Below, one piece after another: positions 26,978-35,751 of a DNA stretch of 64,000 bases (position 1 is the first letter of the stretch; each line of letters opens with the position of its first letter). The notes beneath the pieces are model-generated. The model was not told the origin of the DNA. It made no database searches and saw only the letters and a program-made list of their open reading frames with translations. This DNA is from Microbulbifer litoralis (GTDB lineage Bacteria; Pseudomonadota; Gammaproteobacteria; Pseudomonadales; Cellvibrionaceae). The position numbers were made by a program, and so were the translations under genes. The stretch is from NCBI RefSeq assembly GCF_023634065.1, contig NZ_JALKCV010000008.1, positions 150,755 through 214,754 of the forward strand. The letters are read 5' to 3'.

Positions 26978-27601
26978 GTGGCGCAGTTCTTCCAGATTCA
27001 CCCGGAAAACCCGCAGGGGCGGCTGATTGGCCAGGCCGCGGACATCGTCGCCGCCGGCGGCGTGATCGTGTTTCCCACGGATTCGGCCTACGCCATCGGC
27101 TGCCGGTTGGGCGAGAAGCTGGCGGTGGAGCGTATCCGCGCGCTGCGCCAGCTGGACAAGAAGCACAATTTCACCCTGATGTGCCGGGACCTGTCCGAGC
27201 TGGCCAGCTATGCCAAGGTGGACAACCAGATGTTCCGCCTGCTGAAAAACCACACGCCCGGTCCCTATACCTTCATCATGCCGGCCACCGCCGAGGTGCC
27301 GCGGCGCCTGATGCACGCCAAGCGCAAGACCATCGGCCTGCGGGTACCGGACAACGCCATCGTCCAGGCGCTGATCGAGGCGCTGGGCGAACCGCTGATG
27401 AGCTGCAGCCTGATCATGCCCGGCGACGACCAGCCGCTGACCGATCCCTACGATATCCGCGATACCCTGGAGCACCAGGTGGAGCTGGTCATCGACGGCG
27501 GTTTCTGCGGCCTGGAGGCCACCACCGTGGTGGACCTGACCGGTGATGAACCGGAACTGGTCCGCCAGGGCTGCGGCGCTATCGACGAAATAATGGGCTA
27601 A
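26978..27601 (+). CDS. yciO: YciO, Sua5/YrdC-like protein
   Basis: A 207-residue Sua5/YrdC/YciO-fold protein starting at GTG 26978 with AGGGGG upstream. Typical segments are GVIVFPTDSAYAIGC, the KR/S-T region LDKKHNFTLMCRDLSEL, PGPYTFIMPAT and KTIGLRVPDN. YrdC and Sua5 make the threonylcarbamoyl adenylate used for the tRNA t6A modification; whether YciO itself does so efficiently is uncertain. It lies 112 bases after rnm. Confidence 0.92.
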   Translation: MAQFFQIHPENPQGRLIGQAADIVAAGGVIVFPTDSAYAIGCRLGEKLAVERIRALRQLDKKHNFTLMCRDLSELASYAKVDNQMFRLLKNHTPGPYTFIMPATAEVPRRLMHAKRKTIGLRVPDNAIVQALIEALGEPLMSCSLIMPGDDQPLTDPYDIRDTLEHQVELVIDGGFCGLEATTVVDLTGDEPELVRQGCGAIDEIMG

Positions 27602-27684
27602 TTGGCGCGGTCCTTCTGATGTATAATCGCGCGTTTGCCCCTCCGTCGTCAGCAGGGGCCGGTGATGAGTGAGGTCGAGGCGGA

Positions 27685-28848
27685 GTGTCCAGCGAAGAAT
27701 TACTAGCCGAAGCGGAACAGCAGGTACTCGCCGAAGTCGCGGAGGCCGGGCAGCCGGAAGCGAGCGAAGCCGAAACCGCCGAAGGCGCAGGCAGTGAACG
27801 CCCGGACAGTCACGGCGAAGCCGCCGACGCCTCCCCGCGCCAGGGCGAGATGCCCTTTGCCATGGTGCAGGGCGAGGCCTTTACCGAACTGCCCGCCGAT
27901 CTCTATATCCCGCCGGACGCGCTGGAAGTGATTCTCGAGGCCTTCGAGGGCCCGCTGGACCTGCTGCTGTACCTGATCCGCCGGCAGAACCTGGATATCC
28001 TCGAGATCAACGTCGCCGACATCACCCGCCAGTACATGGCCTATGTGGAGATGATGACGGCCATGCGCTTCGAGCTGGCGGCCGAATACCTGGTCATGGC
28101 CGCCATGCTGGCCGAGATCAAGTCGCGCATGCTGCTGCCGCGGCCGCCGGCCGAGGAAGAGGAAGAGGGCGAGGATCCGCGCGCGGCGCTGATCCGCCGC
28201 CTGCAGGAGTACGAGCGCTTCAAGACCGCGGCCGAGGATATCGACGAGATTCCGCGCGTCGGCCGCGAGATCCACCAGGCCAGCGCCCAGGCGCCGGACC
28301 GCAATATCACCCGCCCGGACCCGGATGTGGACCTCAAGGAAGTCATGGTGGCGCTGGCCGAGGTACTGCGCCGCGCCGATATGTTCGAGAGCCACCAGGT
28401 GGAGCGGGAAAAGCTGTCCACCCGCGAGCGCATGACCCAGGTGCTGGACAGGATCCGCCACCGCCAGTTCGTGCCTTTCGTGAGCCTGTTTACCGTGGAA
28501 GAGGGGCGCCTGGGCGTGGTGGTCACCTTCCTCGCCGTGATGGAGCTGATGAAGGAGTCGCTGGTGGAGCTGGTACAGAACGAATCCTTCGGCCCCATCC
28601 ACGTGCGCGCCGCCGGACAGGAGCCCGTGGAGGCGTTCGAGGACGGCGACGAGGTCGCCTTCACGCCCGACCCGAATCCGGAGTCCGGTGAGGACATCTT
28701 CGGCGGCGAGGTGCCGGACGGTGCCGGGATCGGCGGAGAGGCGCCTGCGGCCGGGAAAGATACGCCTGCGGCCGGGAAAGAGGCCACGATCGCGGCAGAG
28801 GGCGACGGGCCGGAAGCCGCCGATGTCGCCGCGCTGGAAACCGAATAG
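27685..28848 (+). CDS. scpA: Segregation and condensation protein A, with extended termini
   Basis: A 387-residue kleisin subunit of the SMC-ScpAB condensin. The conserved core starts near 73 (DALEVILEAFEGPLDLLLYLIRRQNLDI) and ends near 295. Around it lie an acidic Ala/Glu-rich N-terminal extension (about 1-65) and a Gly/Ala/Asp-rich tail (about 310-387) that includes a duplicated PAAGK motif. Typical ScpA proteins are about 250-300 residues, so both tails are extra. It begins at GTG 27685 with a GGAG-like site. scpB follows 52 bases later. Confidence 0.92.
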   Translation: MSSEELLAEAEQQVLAEVAEAGQPEASEAETAEGAGSERPDSHGEAADASPRQGEMPFAMVQGEAFTELPADLYIPPDALEVILEAFEGPLDLLLYLIRRQNLDILEINVADITRQYMAYVEMMTAMRFELAAEYLVMAAMLAEIKSRMLLPRPPAEEEEEGEDPRAALIRRLQEYERFKTAAEDIDEIPRVGREIHQASAQAPDRNITRPDPDVDLKEVMVALAEVLRRADMFESHQVEREKLSTRERMTQVLDRIRHRQFVPFVSLFTVEEGRLGVVVTFLAVMELMKESLVELVQNESFGPIHVRAAGQEPVEAFEDGDEVAFTPDPNPESGEDIFGGEVPDGAGIGGEAPAAGKDTPAAGKEATIAAEGDGPEAADVAALETE

Positions 28849-28900
28849 TCTGGCCCGGGGCCGCCGCGGGGCGGCCGCTGGGGAATTGAATTAGAGTGAA

Positions 28901-30058
28901 ATGATGACCATTGCCCCGGAATTACTGCGCCGCATTGTCGAGGGCGCACTGCTGGCCGCCGGCCAGCCGCTGACCGAGGACCGGCTGCTGTCGCTGATCG
29001 ACGAGGGCGAACGCCCGGAAAAGGCCGAATTGAAGGCCGTGCTGGAACAGATTGCCGACAGCGGCGCCGAACGCGGTTTCGAACTGAAGCAGGTGGCCAG
29101 CGGCTGGCGTTTCCAGGTGCCGGAAGACCTGGCGCCCTGGGTCAACCGCCTGTGGGAAGAGAAACCGCAGAAATACTCGCGCGCGATCCTCGAGACCCTG
29201 GCCATCATCGCCTACCGCCAGCCGATTACCCGCGGCGATATCGAGGAGATCCGCGGTGTGGCGGTCAGCTCGCATATCGTCAAGACCCTATCCGAGCGCG
29301 GCTGGATCAAGGTGGTGGGCCAGCGGGATGTGCCCGGCAAGCCGTCTCTCTACGCGACCACGAAAGAATTTCTCGACTACTTCAACCTGCGCACGCTGGA
29401 CGACCTGCCGACGCTGGCGGAAATCCGCGATATCGAAAGCCTGAACCGGGCGCTGGACCTGGGTGAGAACGGCGGCGCGGACGCGGGTGGCGAAGCCGCA
29501 GAGACATCCGGCGAGCAGGCAGAAGGCGGCGAAACGGACACTGAAGAGTCCTCCTCCGCTGAACTGCGGGAGGAATCCTCGGCCGAAGAGCCCGAAGCCG
29601 GGTCGCCGGAAGAGGCCGCTCTCGTGGCAGAGATTGCCGCCGAGGTGGCCGCTGAGAGCGCGGGCGAAGAGGCGGAAGGCGCGGCCTCTTTGCCCGACGA
29701 CTCCGCCGGGGAAGAGAGTGACGAGACCTCGCCTGGACTGGCCGGCGACCCGGAGGAAATTGCCGCAGCGACGATCGTTGAAGGTGCGGACCCGGAAACC
29801 GGGGTGGATGAAGTCCCGCCGCTCGAGGACCCGGCGAAGGAAGAACACGAAACCACAGCAGAGCCGGAGCCCGACTCGGTTGCCGACCCGGCGCCGGAAC
29901 CAGCGGAAGAGCCTGGGGAACCGGCCGGCCTGGCCGCGGAACTGCCGCCCAGCAGCCTGTTCGCCCCGGCGGAGAGCACCGCCGACGATGCCGGCGATCC
30001 CCCGGCAGACGACGCTGAAACCCGCGATACAGAACAATCGGAAAAAGCCCCCTCATGA
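28901..30058 (+). CDS. scpB: Segregation and condensation protein B, with long acidic tail
   Basis: A 385-residue ScpB. The double winged-helix part covers about 1-190 (typical [26 protein letters not shown] and GRRDVPGKP-like [15 protein letters not shown]). The remaining roughly 195 residues are an extremely Glu/Ala/Asp-rich, probably disordered tail, making it about twice the usual size. ScpB dimers bind the ScpA kleisin in the SMC complex that compacts and segregates chromosomes. The stop overlaps the rluB start by four bases (ATGA), so the two genes are coupled. Confidence 0.92.
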   Translation: MMTIAPELLRRIVEGALLAAGQPLTEDRLLSLIDEGERPEKAELKAVLEQIADSGAERGFELKQVASGWRFQVPEDLAPWVNRLWEEKPQKYSRAILETLAIIAYRQPITRGDIEEIRGVAVSSHIVKTLSERGWIKVVGQRDVPGKPSLYATTKEFLDYFNLRTLDDLPTLAEIRDIESLNRALDLGENGGADAGGEAAETSGEQAEGGETDTEESSSAELREESSAEEPEAGSPEEAALVAEIAAEVAAESAGEEAEGAASLPDDSAGEESDETSPGLAGDPEEIAAATIVEGADPETGVDEVPPLEDPAKEEHETTAEPEPDSVADPAPEPAEEPGEPAGLAAELPPSSLFAPAESTADDAGDPPADDAETRDTEQSEKAPS

Positions 30059-30924
30059 GTGAAGGCACAGTACCCGCCGGCGAAAAATTGCAGAAAGTCC
30101 TGGCCCGAGCCGGGCTCGGGTCGCGCCGCGAGATGGAGCGCGCGATCGAGGCCGGCCGGGTGACCGTCAACGGCGAGGTGGCGGAACTGGGCGAGCGCGT
30201 GTCCGGGGACGACCGGGTGGAACTGGATGGCCGCCCGTTGCCGGCCGCGCAGGACAGCCGCTGCCGCGTCATCCTGTACAACAAGCCCATAGGCGAGATC
30301 TGTTCCCGCCACGACCCGGAGGGCCGCCCGACGGTCTACGACCGGCTGCCGAAGCTGCGCTCCGGACGCTGGATCTCCGTGGGTCGGCTGGATTTCAATA
30401 CCAGCGGCCTGCTGCTGTTTACCAACAGCGGCGAGCTGGCCAACAAACTGATGCACCCGTCGTCGGTGATCGACCGCGAGTACCTGGTGCGTATCCAGGG
30501 GCATGTGGACGACGACATGAAAGAGCGGCTGCTCACCGGTGTGCTGCTGGAAGATGGCGTCGCCCGCTTTACCGATATCGTCGAGAGCGGCGGCGAGGGC
30601 AGCAACCGCTGGTTCTACTGCGTGGTGATGGAAGGCCGCAACCGCGAAGTGCGCCGCCTGTGGGAGTCCCAGGGCGTGCGCGTCAGCCGCCTCAAGCGGG
30701 TGCGCTACGGCAATGTGTTTATTCCGTCCAATGTGCGGGTGGGCCAGTGGATTGAAATGGAACCGCGGGATATCGACGACCTCTGTGTCACCGCCGGGAT
30801 GCCGAAGTTGAGCCAGCGCCCGCTGACCCAGGCGGAAAAGCAGGGCCTGCAGCGGCAGCGCCGCAAACTGCGCAAGCCGCCGCAGGCGAATGCCAGGAGC
30901 CAGAAGCCAAAAAGCAGAAAGTGA
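30055..30924 (+). CDS. rluB: 23S rRNA pseudouridine-2605 synthase
   Basis: A 289-residue RsuA/RluB-family pseudouridine synthase: an S4 RNA-binding domain (about 10-57, [20 protein letters not shown]), the catalytic motif [15 protein letters not shown] (about 105-120, catalytic Asp) and a basic C-terminal tail rich in Lys, Arg and Gln. In E. coli RluB modifies U2605 of 23S rRNA. Its place right after scpAB is widely conserved and supports RluB over the related RluE/RluF. It converges with the SRPBCC gene nine bases away. Confidence 0.92.
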   Translation: MSEGTVPAGEKLQKVLARAGLGSRREMERAIEAGRVTVNGEVAELGERVSGDDRVELDGRPLPAAQDSRCRVILYNKPIGEICSRHDPEGRPTVYDRLPKLRSGRWISVGRLDFNTSGLLLFTNSGELANKLMHPSSVIDREYLVRIQGHVDDDMKERLLTGVLLEDGVARFTDIVESGGEGSNRWFYCVVMEGRNREVRRLWESQGVRVSRLKRVRYGNVFIPSNVRVGQWIEMEPRDIDDLCVTAGMPKLSQRPLTQAEKQGLQRQRRKLRKPPQANARSQKPKSRK

Positions 30925-30933
30925 GGCGGCGGC

Positions 30934-31623
30934 TCAGTGCCGCTCCTCGATCGGTTCTTCGTTCTCGCGCTCCAGGGTGCCGTCCCCGGGGGGTGCTTTC
31001 GTGCCGCCGGGTTCCGCGCCCATCACATCGTCGCGGTCCGGTGGCAGGTCGGTGTCGGACCCCTCGTCCGTCGGCATGACCTCTTCGCCGCTCTCCGCCG
31101 CAGGCGATGACTCCACCACGCGCTTCAGCTTGTCCAGCCCCTGCTGGTAGGAATTGCCCACCATACGCTCTACCAGCAGCCCCATCCAGCGGGCGACGGG
31201 ACCGGCGCCCATCTCGGTACTGAACCACCAGGTGACATTGGTGCCGCCGCCCTGTGGTTGCAGCCGCAACTCGGCATCGGCGGTACCCTGTTCGCCAAAG
31301 TCCAGTTCGGTACGCACCAGTGAATCGGGCTCGCTGGCGACGATTTTCTGGCTGCCGCTGCCGACACTGGGATTTTCACTGCTCCATCGCATGGCTGCGC
31401 CAACGCCTTCGGCGGGGCCGCTGTACTCGTAGTCGGTTTCCGGATCCAGCTGGTGCCAGGGCGACCAGCGATTGAAATTGCGGAAGTTGTTCAGGTAGGG
31501 AAAAACCGCCTCGGGGGGTTTGGCAATATACACACTGCGTTCGAGTGTCACCTGGCGCGGAAACAGAAAGCCGGCCAGCACCAGTAGTGCCAGGAAAACC
31601 AGGATGTAGAGAATCCAGCGCAT
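30934..31623 (-). CDS. Membrane-anchored SRPBCC (START-like) family protein
   Basis: A 229-residue protein with an N-terminal membrane anchor (about 3-22), a SRPBCC/polyketide-cyclase-like domain (about 28-170; VYIAKPPEAVFPYLNNFRNFNRWSPW) and an acidic, Pro/Gly-rich C-terminal tail (about 172-229). Domains of this fold bind hydrophobic ligands, but the ligand here is unknown. It lies between rluB (convergent) and the cpxA gene (same strand, 93 bases), and is not obviously part of either unit. Confidence 0.82.
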   Translation of the reverse strand: MRWILYILVFLALLVLAGFLFPRQVTLERSVYIAKPPEAVFPYLNNFRNFNRWSPWHQLDPETDYEYSGPAEGVGAAMRWSSENPSVGSGSQKIVASEPDSLVRTELDFGEQGTADAELRLQPQGGGTNVTWWFSTEMGAGPVARWMGLLVERMVGNSYQQGLDKLKRVVESSPAAESGEEVMPTDEGSDTDLPPDRDDVMGAEPGGTKAPPGDGTLERENEEPIEERH

Positions 31624-31716
31624 AGCGAAGCCCCATTGTTATCGGTGTGTCAGGGATGGCATTCACTGCAGCCGGGCGCAATTATCGGCGAAGAGGCGTC
31701 GGGGAACAATGACTGC

Positions 31717-33093
31717 TCATTGTTCCCCGATTTCCAGCAGGGGCAGGCGGATCTCCACGCACAGCCCCGCGGCGGGGGCGTTGTGGGCATTGATGGTCCC
31801 GCCATGGCGGAGGATGGTGCGCTGGGCGATGGCCAGGCCGAGGCCGAAGCCGCCACTCTCGCGGGTGCGCGCGGTATCCGTGCGGTAGAAGGGGCGGAAT
31901 ATCGCCTTCAGCTCGTCATCGGCGACGCCGCTGCCGGAATCGATGACCCGGATGCAGCAGTTGCCGCCCGAGCGCTCGGTGGTCACGGTGACGAGGCCGC
32001 CGGGCGGGCTGTACTTGATCGCGTTGCGCAGGATGTTCTCCAGCGCCGCGGTCAGCGAACTGCCGCGGGTGCTGACCAGCAGTTCGCCCGCCCCCAGGCG
32101 CAGGTCGAAACGCAGTGCCTTGCCCTGTGCCTCCCCCTTCAGGTCTTCCACCAGTGCCTGCAGCAGGCTTTCGATTTCCACCACGTCGTCCAGGGGGCGC
32201 TGGTCACCGCCGGCCACCGGCAGTGACAGCACGTCGGCGATGATATCCTCCAGGTAGTCGGCGGCCTTGCCGATCTTGTCGAGCTCCGTGTCCAGCCCCT
32301 GTACATTCTTCTGCCGCGCGATCCCCAGCGCCACCTGCAGGCGCGCCAGCGGCGAACGCAGTTCGTGGGACACATCCTTGATCAGGCGGCGCTGCTCATC
32401 CATGGATTCCTGCAGTTGCGCGGTCATGGAGTCGAAATCCTCCGCCAGGTCGGCCAGTTCGCCGCTGCGGATGTGCAGCCCCGGCGAAACCCGGTAATCC
32501 AGCTCGCCCGCGGCGACCCGGCGCGTGGCGGCGCGCAACTGGTCCAGGGGGCGGCTCAGGTAGCGCGCCAGCCAGTAACAGACGGCCCCCGAGGCGATCA
32601 TCGACAGCAGCAGCATGGGCCAGAAGTTGCGCCACAGGAAGCGCAGCAGCAGCCCCTCCTTGCTGTGCCCGGCGATGATGGCCACGCGCAGGCTGTCCGG
32701 GCTGCGCAGCGGCAGGAAGAAACCCACCGTGGGCTTCTTGTCGACAAACGTATGGGTCTCGCGGTTGCGGTAATTGAGGCTCTCGAACAGCGGTGCCATA
32801 CCCTTGGGGACCGGCCTGCCGAGCAGCTCTCGACCGTTCTGGTCGAGGACGAAAACCTGTTTCTGGACCTTTTTCGGTGCGCGCTCGAGCCAGTTGCGGA
32901 AATGCTCCGGTCCGTGGCGCCGCGAGATGCGCATATTGCGCACCACTTCCCGGAACAGCGCCGGCCCCTCCCAGCGCTCCTCGTGGCGCGGGTCGCCGAA
33001 TTCGCCGAAGTGGGTGATATAGATCGCCGCCACCACCATCACCATGGCGGTGATCCAGGCGCCGAAAAACATTTTCCAGAAGAGACTGCGCAT
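31717..33093 (-). CDS. cpxA: CpxA-like sensor histidine kinase
   Basis: A 458-residue inner-membrane kinase: membrane segment 1 (about 8-28), a periplasmic sensor domain (about 29-160), membrane segment 2 (about 165-190), HAMP, the HisKA box IKDVSHELRSPLARLQ (His about 243) and the HATPase boxes (ENILRNAIKYSPPGG; GFGLGLAIAQRTI). It lies 19 bases downstream of the cpxR gene, and a CpxP-like gene is divergent, so it is assigned to the Cpx envelope-stress pathway. The sensor domain includes an Arg-rich segment but no recognisable ligand domain. Confidence 0.88.
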   Translation of the reverse strand: MRSLFWKMFFGAWITAMVMVVAAIYITHFGEFGDPRHEERWEGPALFREVVRNMRISRRHGPEHFRNWLERAPKKVQKQVFVLDQNGRELLGRPVPKGMAPLFESLNYRNRETHTFVDKKPTVGFFLPLRSPDSLRVAIIAGHSKEGLLLRFLWRNFWPMLLLSMIASGAVCYWLARYLSRPLDQLRAATRRVAAGELDYRVSPGLHIRSGELADLAEDFDSMTAQLQESMDEQRRLIKDVSHELRSPLARLQVALGIARQKNVQGLDTELDKIGKAADYLEDIIADVLSLPVAGGDQRPLDDVVEIESLLQALVEDLKGEAQGKALRFDLRLGAGELLVSTRGSSLTAALENILRNAIKYSPPGGLVTVTTERSGGNCCIRVIDSGSGVADDELKAIFRPFYRTDTARTRESGGFGLGLAIAQRTILRHGGTINAHNAPAAGLCVEIRLPLLEIGEQ

Positions 33094-33112
33094 GGGGACT
33101 CGCGAGGCGCGG

Positions 33113-33823
33113 CTACTGGCCGGCGCCCTGGGTAAGCATGTAGCCGGCGCCGCGGATATTGATGATCACGTCGCGGTTGGCGCCGTGTTCGCCGAGCTTC
33201 TTGCGCAGATTGCTGACGTGGACATCGATGGAGCGGTCGTAGGGCATCAGTTTGCGCCCCAGCGCATTCTCGGTGAGGATCTCCTTGCTCACCACCTCGC
33301 CGGCGTGCTGGACCAATACCTTGAGTACCGAGAACTCGGCGCCGGTCAGGGACAGCAGCTCATCGTTCCAGTAGCCCTGGTGTTCCGACGGCAGCAGGCG
33401 CAAGGGTCCGCTGGTGAGGCTGCTGTCGGACTCCTCGCCCTCGGCGCGCCCGCCCCGGCGCAGCACGGCGCGCAGGCGCGCGGCCAGCTCGCGGGGATTG
33501 CAGGGCTTGGGCAGGTAGTCGTCCGCGCCCATCTCCAGGCCGACGATGCGGTCGACGGTATCGCCCTTGGCGGTCAGCATCAGTACCGGCAGCGAGCGGC
33601 TGGAGGGGGAGGCCTCCTTGCGCAATTTGCGCAGCAGGTCGAAGCCGTTGTGCACCGGCAGCATCACATCCAGGACCAGGGCATCGAACTCCCGGCTTTG
33701 GGCCAGCTCCAGGCCGCTGCCACCGTCGTTGGCGACGGTCACGTCGAATCCCTCTCCTGTCAGGAATTCCTGCAGCAGGTCTGTCAGTTCGCTGTCGTCG
33801 TCTACCAGCAGAATACGGCTCAT
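33113..33823 (-). CDS. cpxR: CpxR-like OmpR-family response regulator
   Basis: A 236-residue regulator with a receiver domain (acidic pocket DDD near 8-10, phosphorylated Asp52 in ALVLDVMLP, Lys in LMLTAKG) and a C-terminal winged helix (SIDVHVSNLRKKLGEHG, IRGAGYML). The start at 33823 (MSRILLVDDD) has GGGAAG upstream; the open frame up to 33937 is not conserved. A perfect -10 (TATAAT, minus strand, 33851-33856) lies 27 bases upstream of the start, and a phased array of CpxR-like half-sites lies beyond it, suggesting autoregulation. Confidence 0.9.
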   Translation of the reverse strand: MSRILLVDDDSELTDLLQEFLTGEGFDVTVANDGGSGLELAQSREFDALVLDVMLPVHNGFDLLRKLRKEASPSSRSLPVLMLTAKGDTVDRIVGLEMGADDYLPKPCNPRELAARLRAVLRRGGRAEGEESDSSLTSGPLRLLPSEHQGYWNDELLSLTGAEFSVLKVLVQHAGEVVSKEILTENALGRKLMPYDRSIDVHVSNLRKKLGEHGANRDVIINIRGAGYMLTQGAGQ

Positions 33824-33896
33824 GATCTCTTCCCGGTTTGGTGTGGCTCCATTATATCCAAACGAAAGAGGCGGGATACGCCGCGCGGCCGGGCTT

Positions 33897-33941
33897 TTAA
33901 CCGTTCTTAACAAATGTTTACCGCCGTTATCCCCCATTTAC
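33897..33941. promoter_or_regulatory. Phased array of five CpxR-like half-sites
   Basis: Five pentamers TTAAC, TTAAC, TTTAC, TTATC and TTTAC start at 33897, 33907, 33917, 33927 and 33937, exactly 10 bases apart. TTTAC-N5-TTTAC is the complement of the known CpxR box GTAAA-N5-GTAAA. The array lies between divergent cpxR and cpxP, ending next to the -35 position of a possible cpxP promoter (-10 TACTAT, 33954-33959). Confidence 0.75.
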
Positions 33942-33993
33942 ACGGCGGCCCCCTACTATGCATCTACCGACAGCGAACAAAGAGGATGTGTCG

Positions 33994-34479
33994 ATGAAAA
34001 ACTGGAAGGTTTTGGCGGGGAGTATGGTACTGGCCGGCGCGCTGGCAGCGCCCGGGATCAGCATGGCCTTTGGTGGTGGCGACCACCACGGTGGGCCGCC
34101 CCACTTCAAGCACAGGATGTTTGAGCGCCTGGCCGATGAGCTGGCGCTGACCGAGGGCCAGAAGGCCCAGTTGAAAGCCAATCGCGAGGCCGGCCGCCAG
34201 GCACACGAGGACCAGCGCGGGAAGCGCCACGAGTTACATAAGCAGCTGCGCGAGGCGATCGAGGCCGGCGCCGACCAGGCGACACTCGACCAGTTGGGTG
34301 CACAGCTGGGCAAGCTGGAAGTGTCGCAGATGCAGGCGATGGCGCAGCAGCGCAAGCAGTTTGAGGCCATCCTCACCGATGAACAGAAAGCGAAGCTGGA
34401 AGAATTGAAAGCGGAACGCAGGGCGCGCTGGCAGGAGCATCGCGAGAAGCGCGCCGCGCGAAGCATGAAGGATGAGTAA
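33994..34479 (+). CDS. cpxP: CpxP/Spy-family periplasmic chaperone-like protein
   Basis: A 161-residue protein with a signal peptide (MKNWKVLAGSMVLAGALAAPGISMA), a His-rich start of the mature form (FGGGDHHGGPPHFKH) and an all-helical, highly charged body with the two LTxxQ motifs of the family (LTEGQ and LTDEQ). CpxP restrains CpxA and Spy binds unfolded proteins in the periplasm. The start at 33994 has AGAGGA nine bases upstream. It is divergent from cpxRA and followed by a strong terminator, so it is monocistronic. Confidence 0.88.
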   Translation: MKNWKVLAGSMVLAGALAAPGISMAFGGGDHHGGPPHFKHRMFERLADELALTEGQKAQLKANREAGRQAHEDQRGKRHELHKQLREAIEAGADQATLDQLGAQLGKLEVSQMQAMAQQRKQFEAILTDEQKAKLEELKAERRARWQEHREKRAARSMKDE

Positions 34480-34558
34480 GTAGGTAACGCCACCGACTCC
34501 TGTGCGATCACCGGGTCCCTTCCTACCCCAACGGCCCGAGCGATTCGCAACCCCCTTG

Positions 34559-34586
34559 GCCCCCGCTGTTGCGGGGGCTTTTTTTT
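34559..34586 (+). terminator. Rho-independent terminator after cpxP
   Basis: A perfect eight-base stem GCCCCCGC / GCGGGGGC with a TGTT loop is followed by eight T residues (34579-34586). It lies about 80 bases past the cpxP stop and is a textbook intrinsic terminator. Confidence 0.92.
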
Positions 34587-34716
34587 GCCCCGCGATCCAG
34601 TCGGGGGTACCCGGCGGCCGATTTTCGCCCCAGCTTGCCGCATCCCGCCATTACTGGGAGAATACGCCGCCACTCGATAGACAATACCGGCCAGTTGGCG
34701 GCGAAGAGGAGTGTAT

Positions 34717-35268
34717 GTGAGCAAAATCGGCTTGTTTTACGGCAGCGACGAGGGCAATACCGAGGCGGTGGCCCTGCGTATCCGCGCGCGCCTGGGCGAG
34801 GAGCGGGTGGATGTTCACGATATCGCCGACGTCACGCAACTGGAGATCGCCGATTACGATCAGATGATCTTCGGTATCCCCACGTGGGATTTCGGCCAGA
34901 TCCAATCCGACTGGGAGGAATTCTGGGAGGATGTGCAGGAGATCGATTTCAACGGCAAAACGGTGGCGCTGTTCGGCCTGGGTGACCAATTCGGTTACGG
35001 GGACTATTTCCTCGACGCCATGGGCATGCTGCACGATGTGATCGTCGGCAACGGTGCGACCATTGTCGGTCACTGGTCCACCGAGGGTTACGAGTTCGAG
35101 GCGTCGAAGGCGGAAATTTCCGACGAGGGCCTGTTCGTGGGCCTGGCCATCGACGAAGACCAGCAGGAGGAACTGACGGCAGGGCGCCTGAACCGCTGGT
35201 GCCGGCAGATCGCCAGCGAGCTGGATCTCGACGGTGGCGCCGATAGCGTGGAGCAGTTGGACGACTGA
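34717..35268 (+). CDS. fldB: Flavodoxin, FldB-like
   Basis: A 183-residue long-chain flavodoxin that carries FMN for low-potential electron transfer. Characteristic segments are the phosphate loop FYGSDEGNTEAVA, GIPTWDFGQIQSDWEEFW and GLGDQFGYGDYFLDAMGMLHD. The wording is closer to E. coli FldB than to FldA. The GTG at 34717 is the likely start because GAGGA ends six bases upstream; a GTG at 34711 would abut the ribosome-binding site. A small unknown gene overlaps its stop (TGATG), so the pair is co-translated. Confidence 0.9.
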   Translation: MSKIGLFYGSDEGNTEAVALRIRARLGEERVDVHDIADVTQLEIADYDQMIFGIPTWDFGQIQSDWEEFWEDVQEIDFNGKTVALFGLGDQFGYGDYFLDAMGMLHDVIVGNGATIVGHWSTEGYEFEASKAEISDEGLFVGLAIDEDQQEELTAGRLNRWCRQIASELDLDGGADSVEQLDD

Positions 35269-35645
35269 TGAAAGCGATGAAAACCACCCTGACCTTCAAG
35301 GAGTTCTGGCCCTGGCTGACCGAGCACGGCAACTGTGTCCTGCGCGCCGGTACGGCCGACTCAGTAGTCTATGACGAGGACGACTATCACTGGCGTTTCA
35401 CCGAAGAGGATGTGCGCACATTGCTGGTACAGGTGATGCGCGGCAAGCGCCCGGTGGCGGAACTGTTCATTGAGCCCGAGCACGTCTCGTCGGTCCAGGT
35501 CACACCGGGAGAGAAGGGAGAATTCAATTTTGACCTGCTGGCGGAAGTGCAGGGACAGCCGCAGGTGATCTATTATTTCGTGCTGGCTCACGGTTACGAC
35601 GAGGCCCAGACCTCCGGACACAGCGGCCAGGGGCGGCTGCACTGA
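35268..35645 (+). CDS. Small hypothetical protein coupled to flavodoxin
   Basis: A 125-residue soluble protein without signal or membrane segments. It contains aromatic-rich stretches (FKEFWPWLTEHGNCVLRAG, DEDDYHWRFTEEDVRTLL) and a C-terminal Gly/His-rich end. I do not recognise the family. Its ATG overlaps the flavodoxin stop by one base (TGATG), implying translational coupling and probably a related role, but nothing in the sequence states what it does. A weak hairpin (CGGGT/ACCCG) follows near 35654-35670. Confidence 0.72.
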   Translation: MKAMKTTLTFKEFWPWLTEHGNCVLRAGTADSVVYDEDDYHWRFTEEDVRTLLVQVMRGKRPVAELFIEPEHVSSVQVTPGEKGEFNFDLLAEVQGQPQVIYYFVLAHGYDEAQTSGHSGQGRLH

Positions 35646-35721
35646 TCCCATCGGGTAGGCTAAACCCGGTATCCTTCCTTATCCCAGCCGAAATCAACAC
35701 GCCGCAGATGGTATTGCAAAA

Positions 35722-35740
35722 TGGGGGCCGACGGCCCCCA
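35722..35740 (-). terminator. Terminator of the DUF4397 lipoprotein gene
   Basis: A long G/C stem (TGGGGGCCG ... CGGCCCCCA, centred on one base) lies just past the stop at 35752, and on the minus strand it is followed by TTTT. A related GCCGACGGCCC-containing hairpin occurs at 37450-37472. Confidence 0.65.
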
Positions 35741-35751
35741 AACTTCCGGAT

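Noticed and set aside
28740..28785. Duplicated CCTGCGGCCGGGAAAGA in scpA as a mobile-element footprint
   Set aside because: It is an in-frame coding duplication (PAAGK twice) in a low-complexity tail, best explained by slippage.
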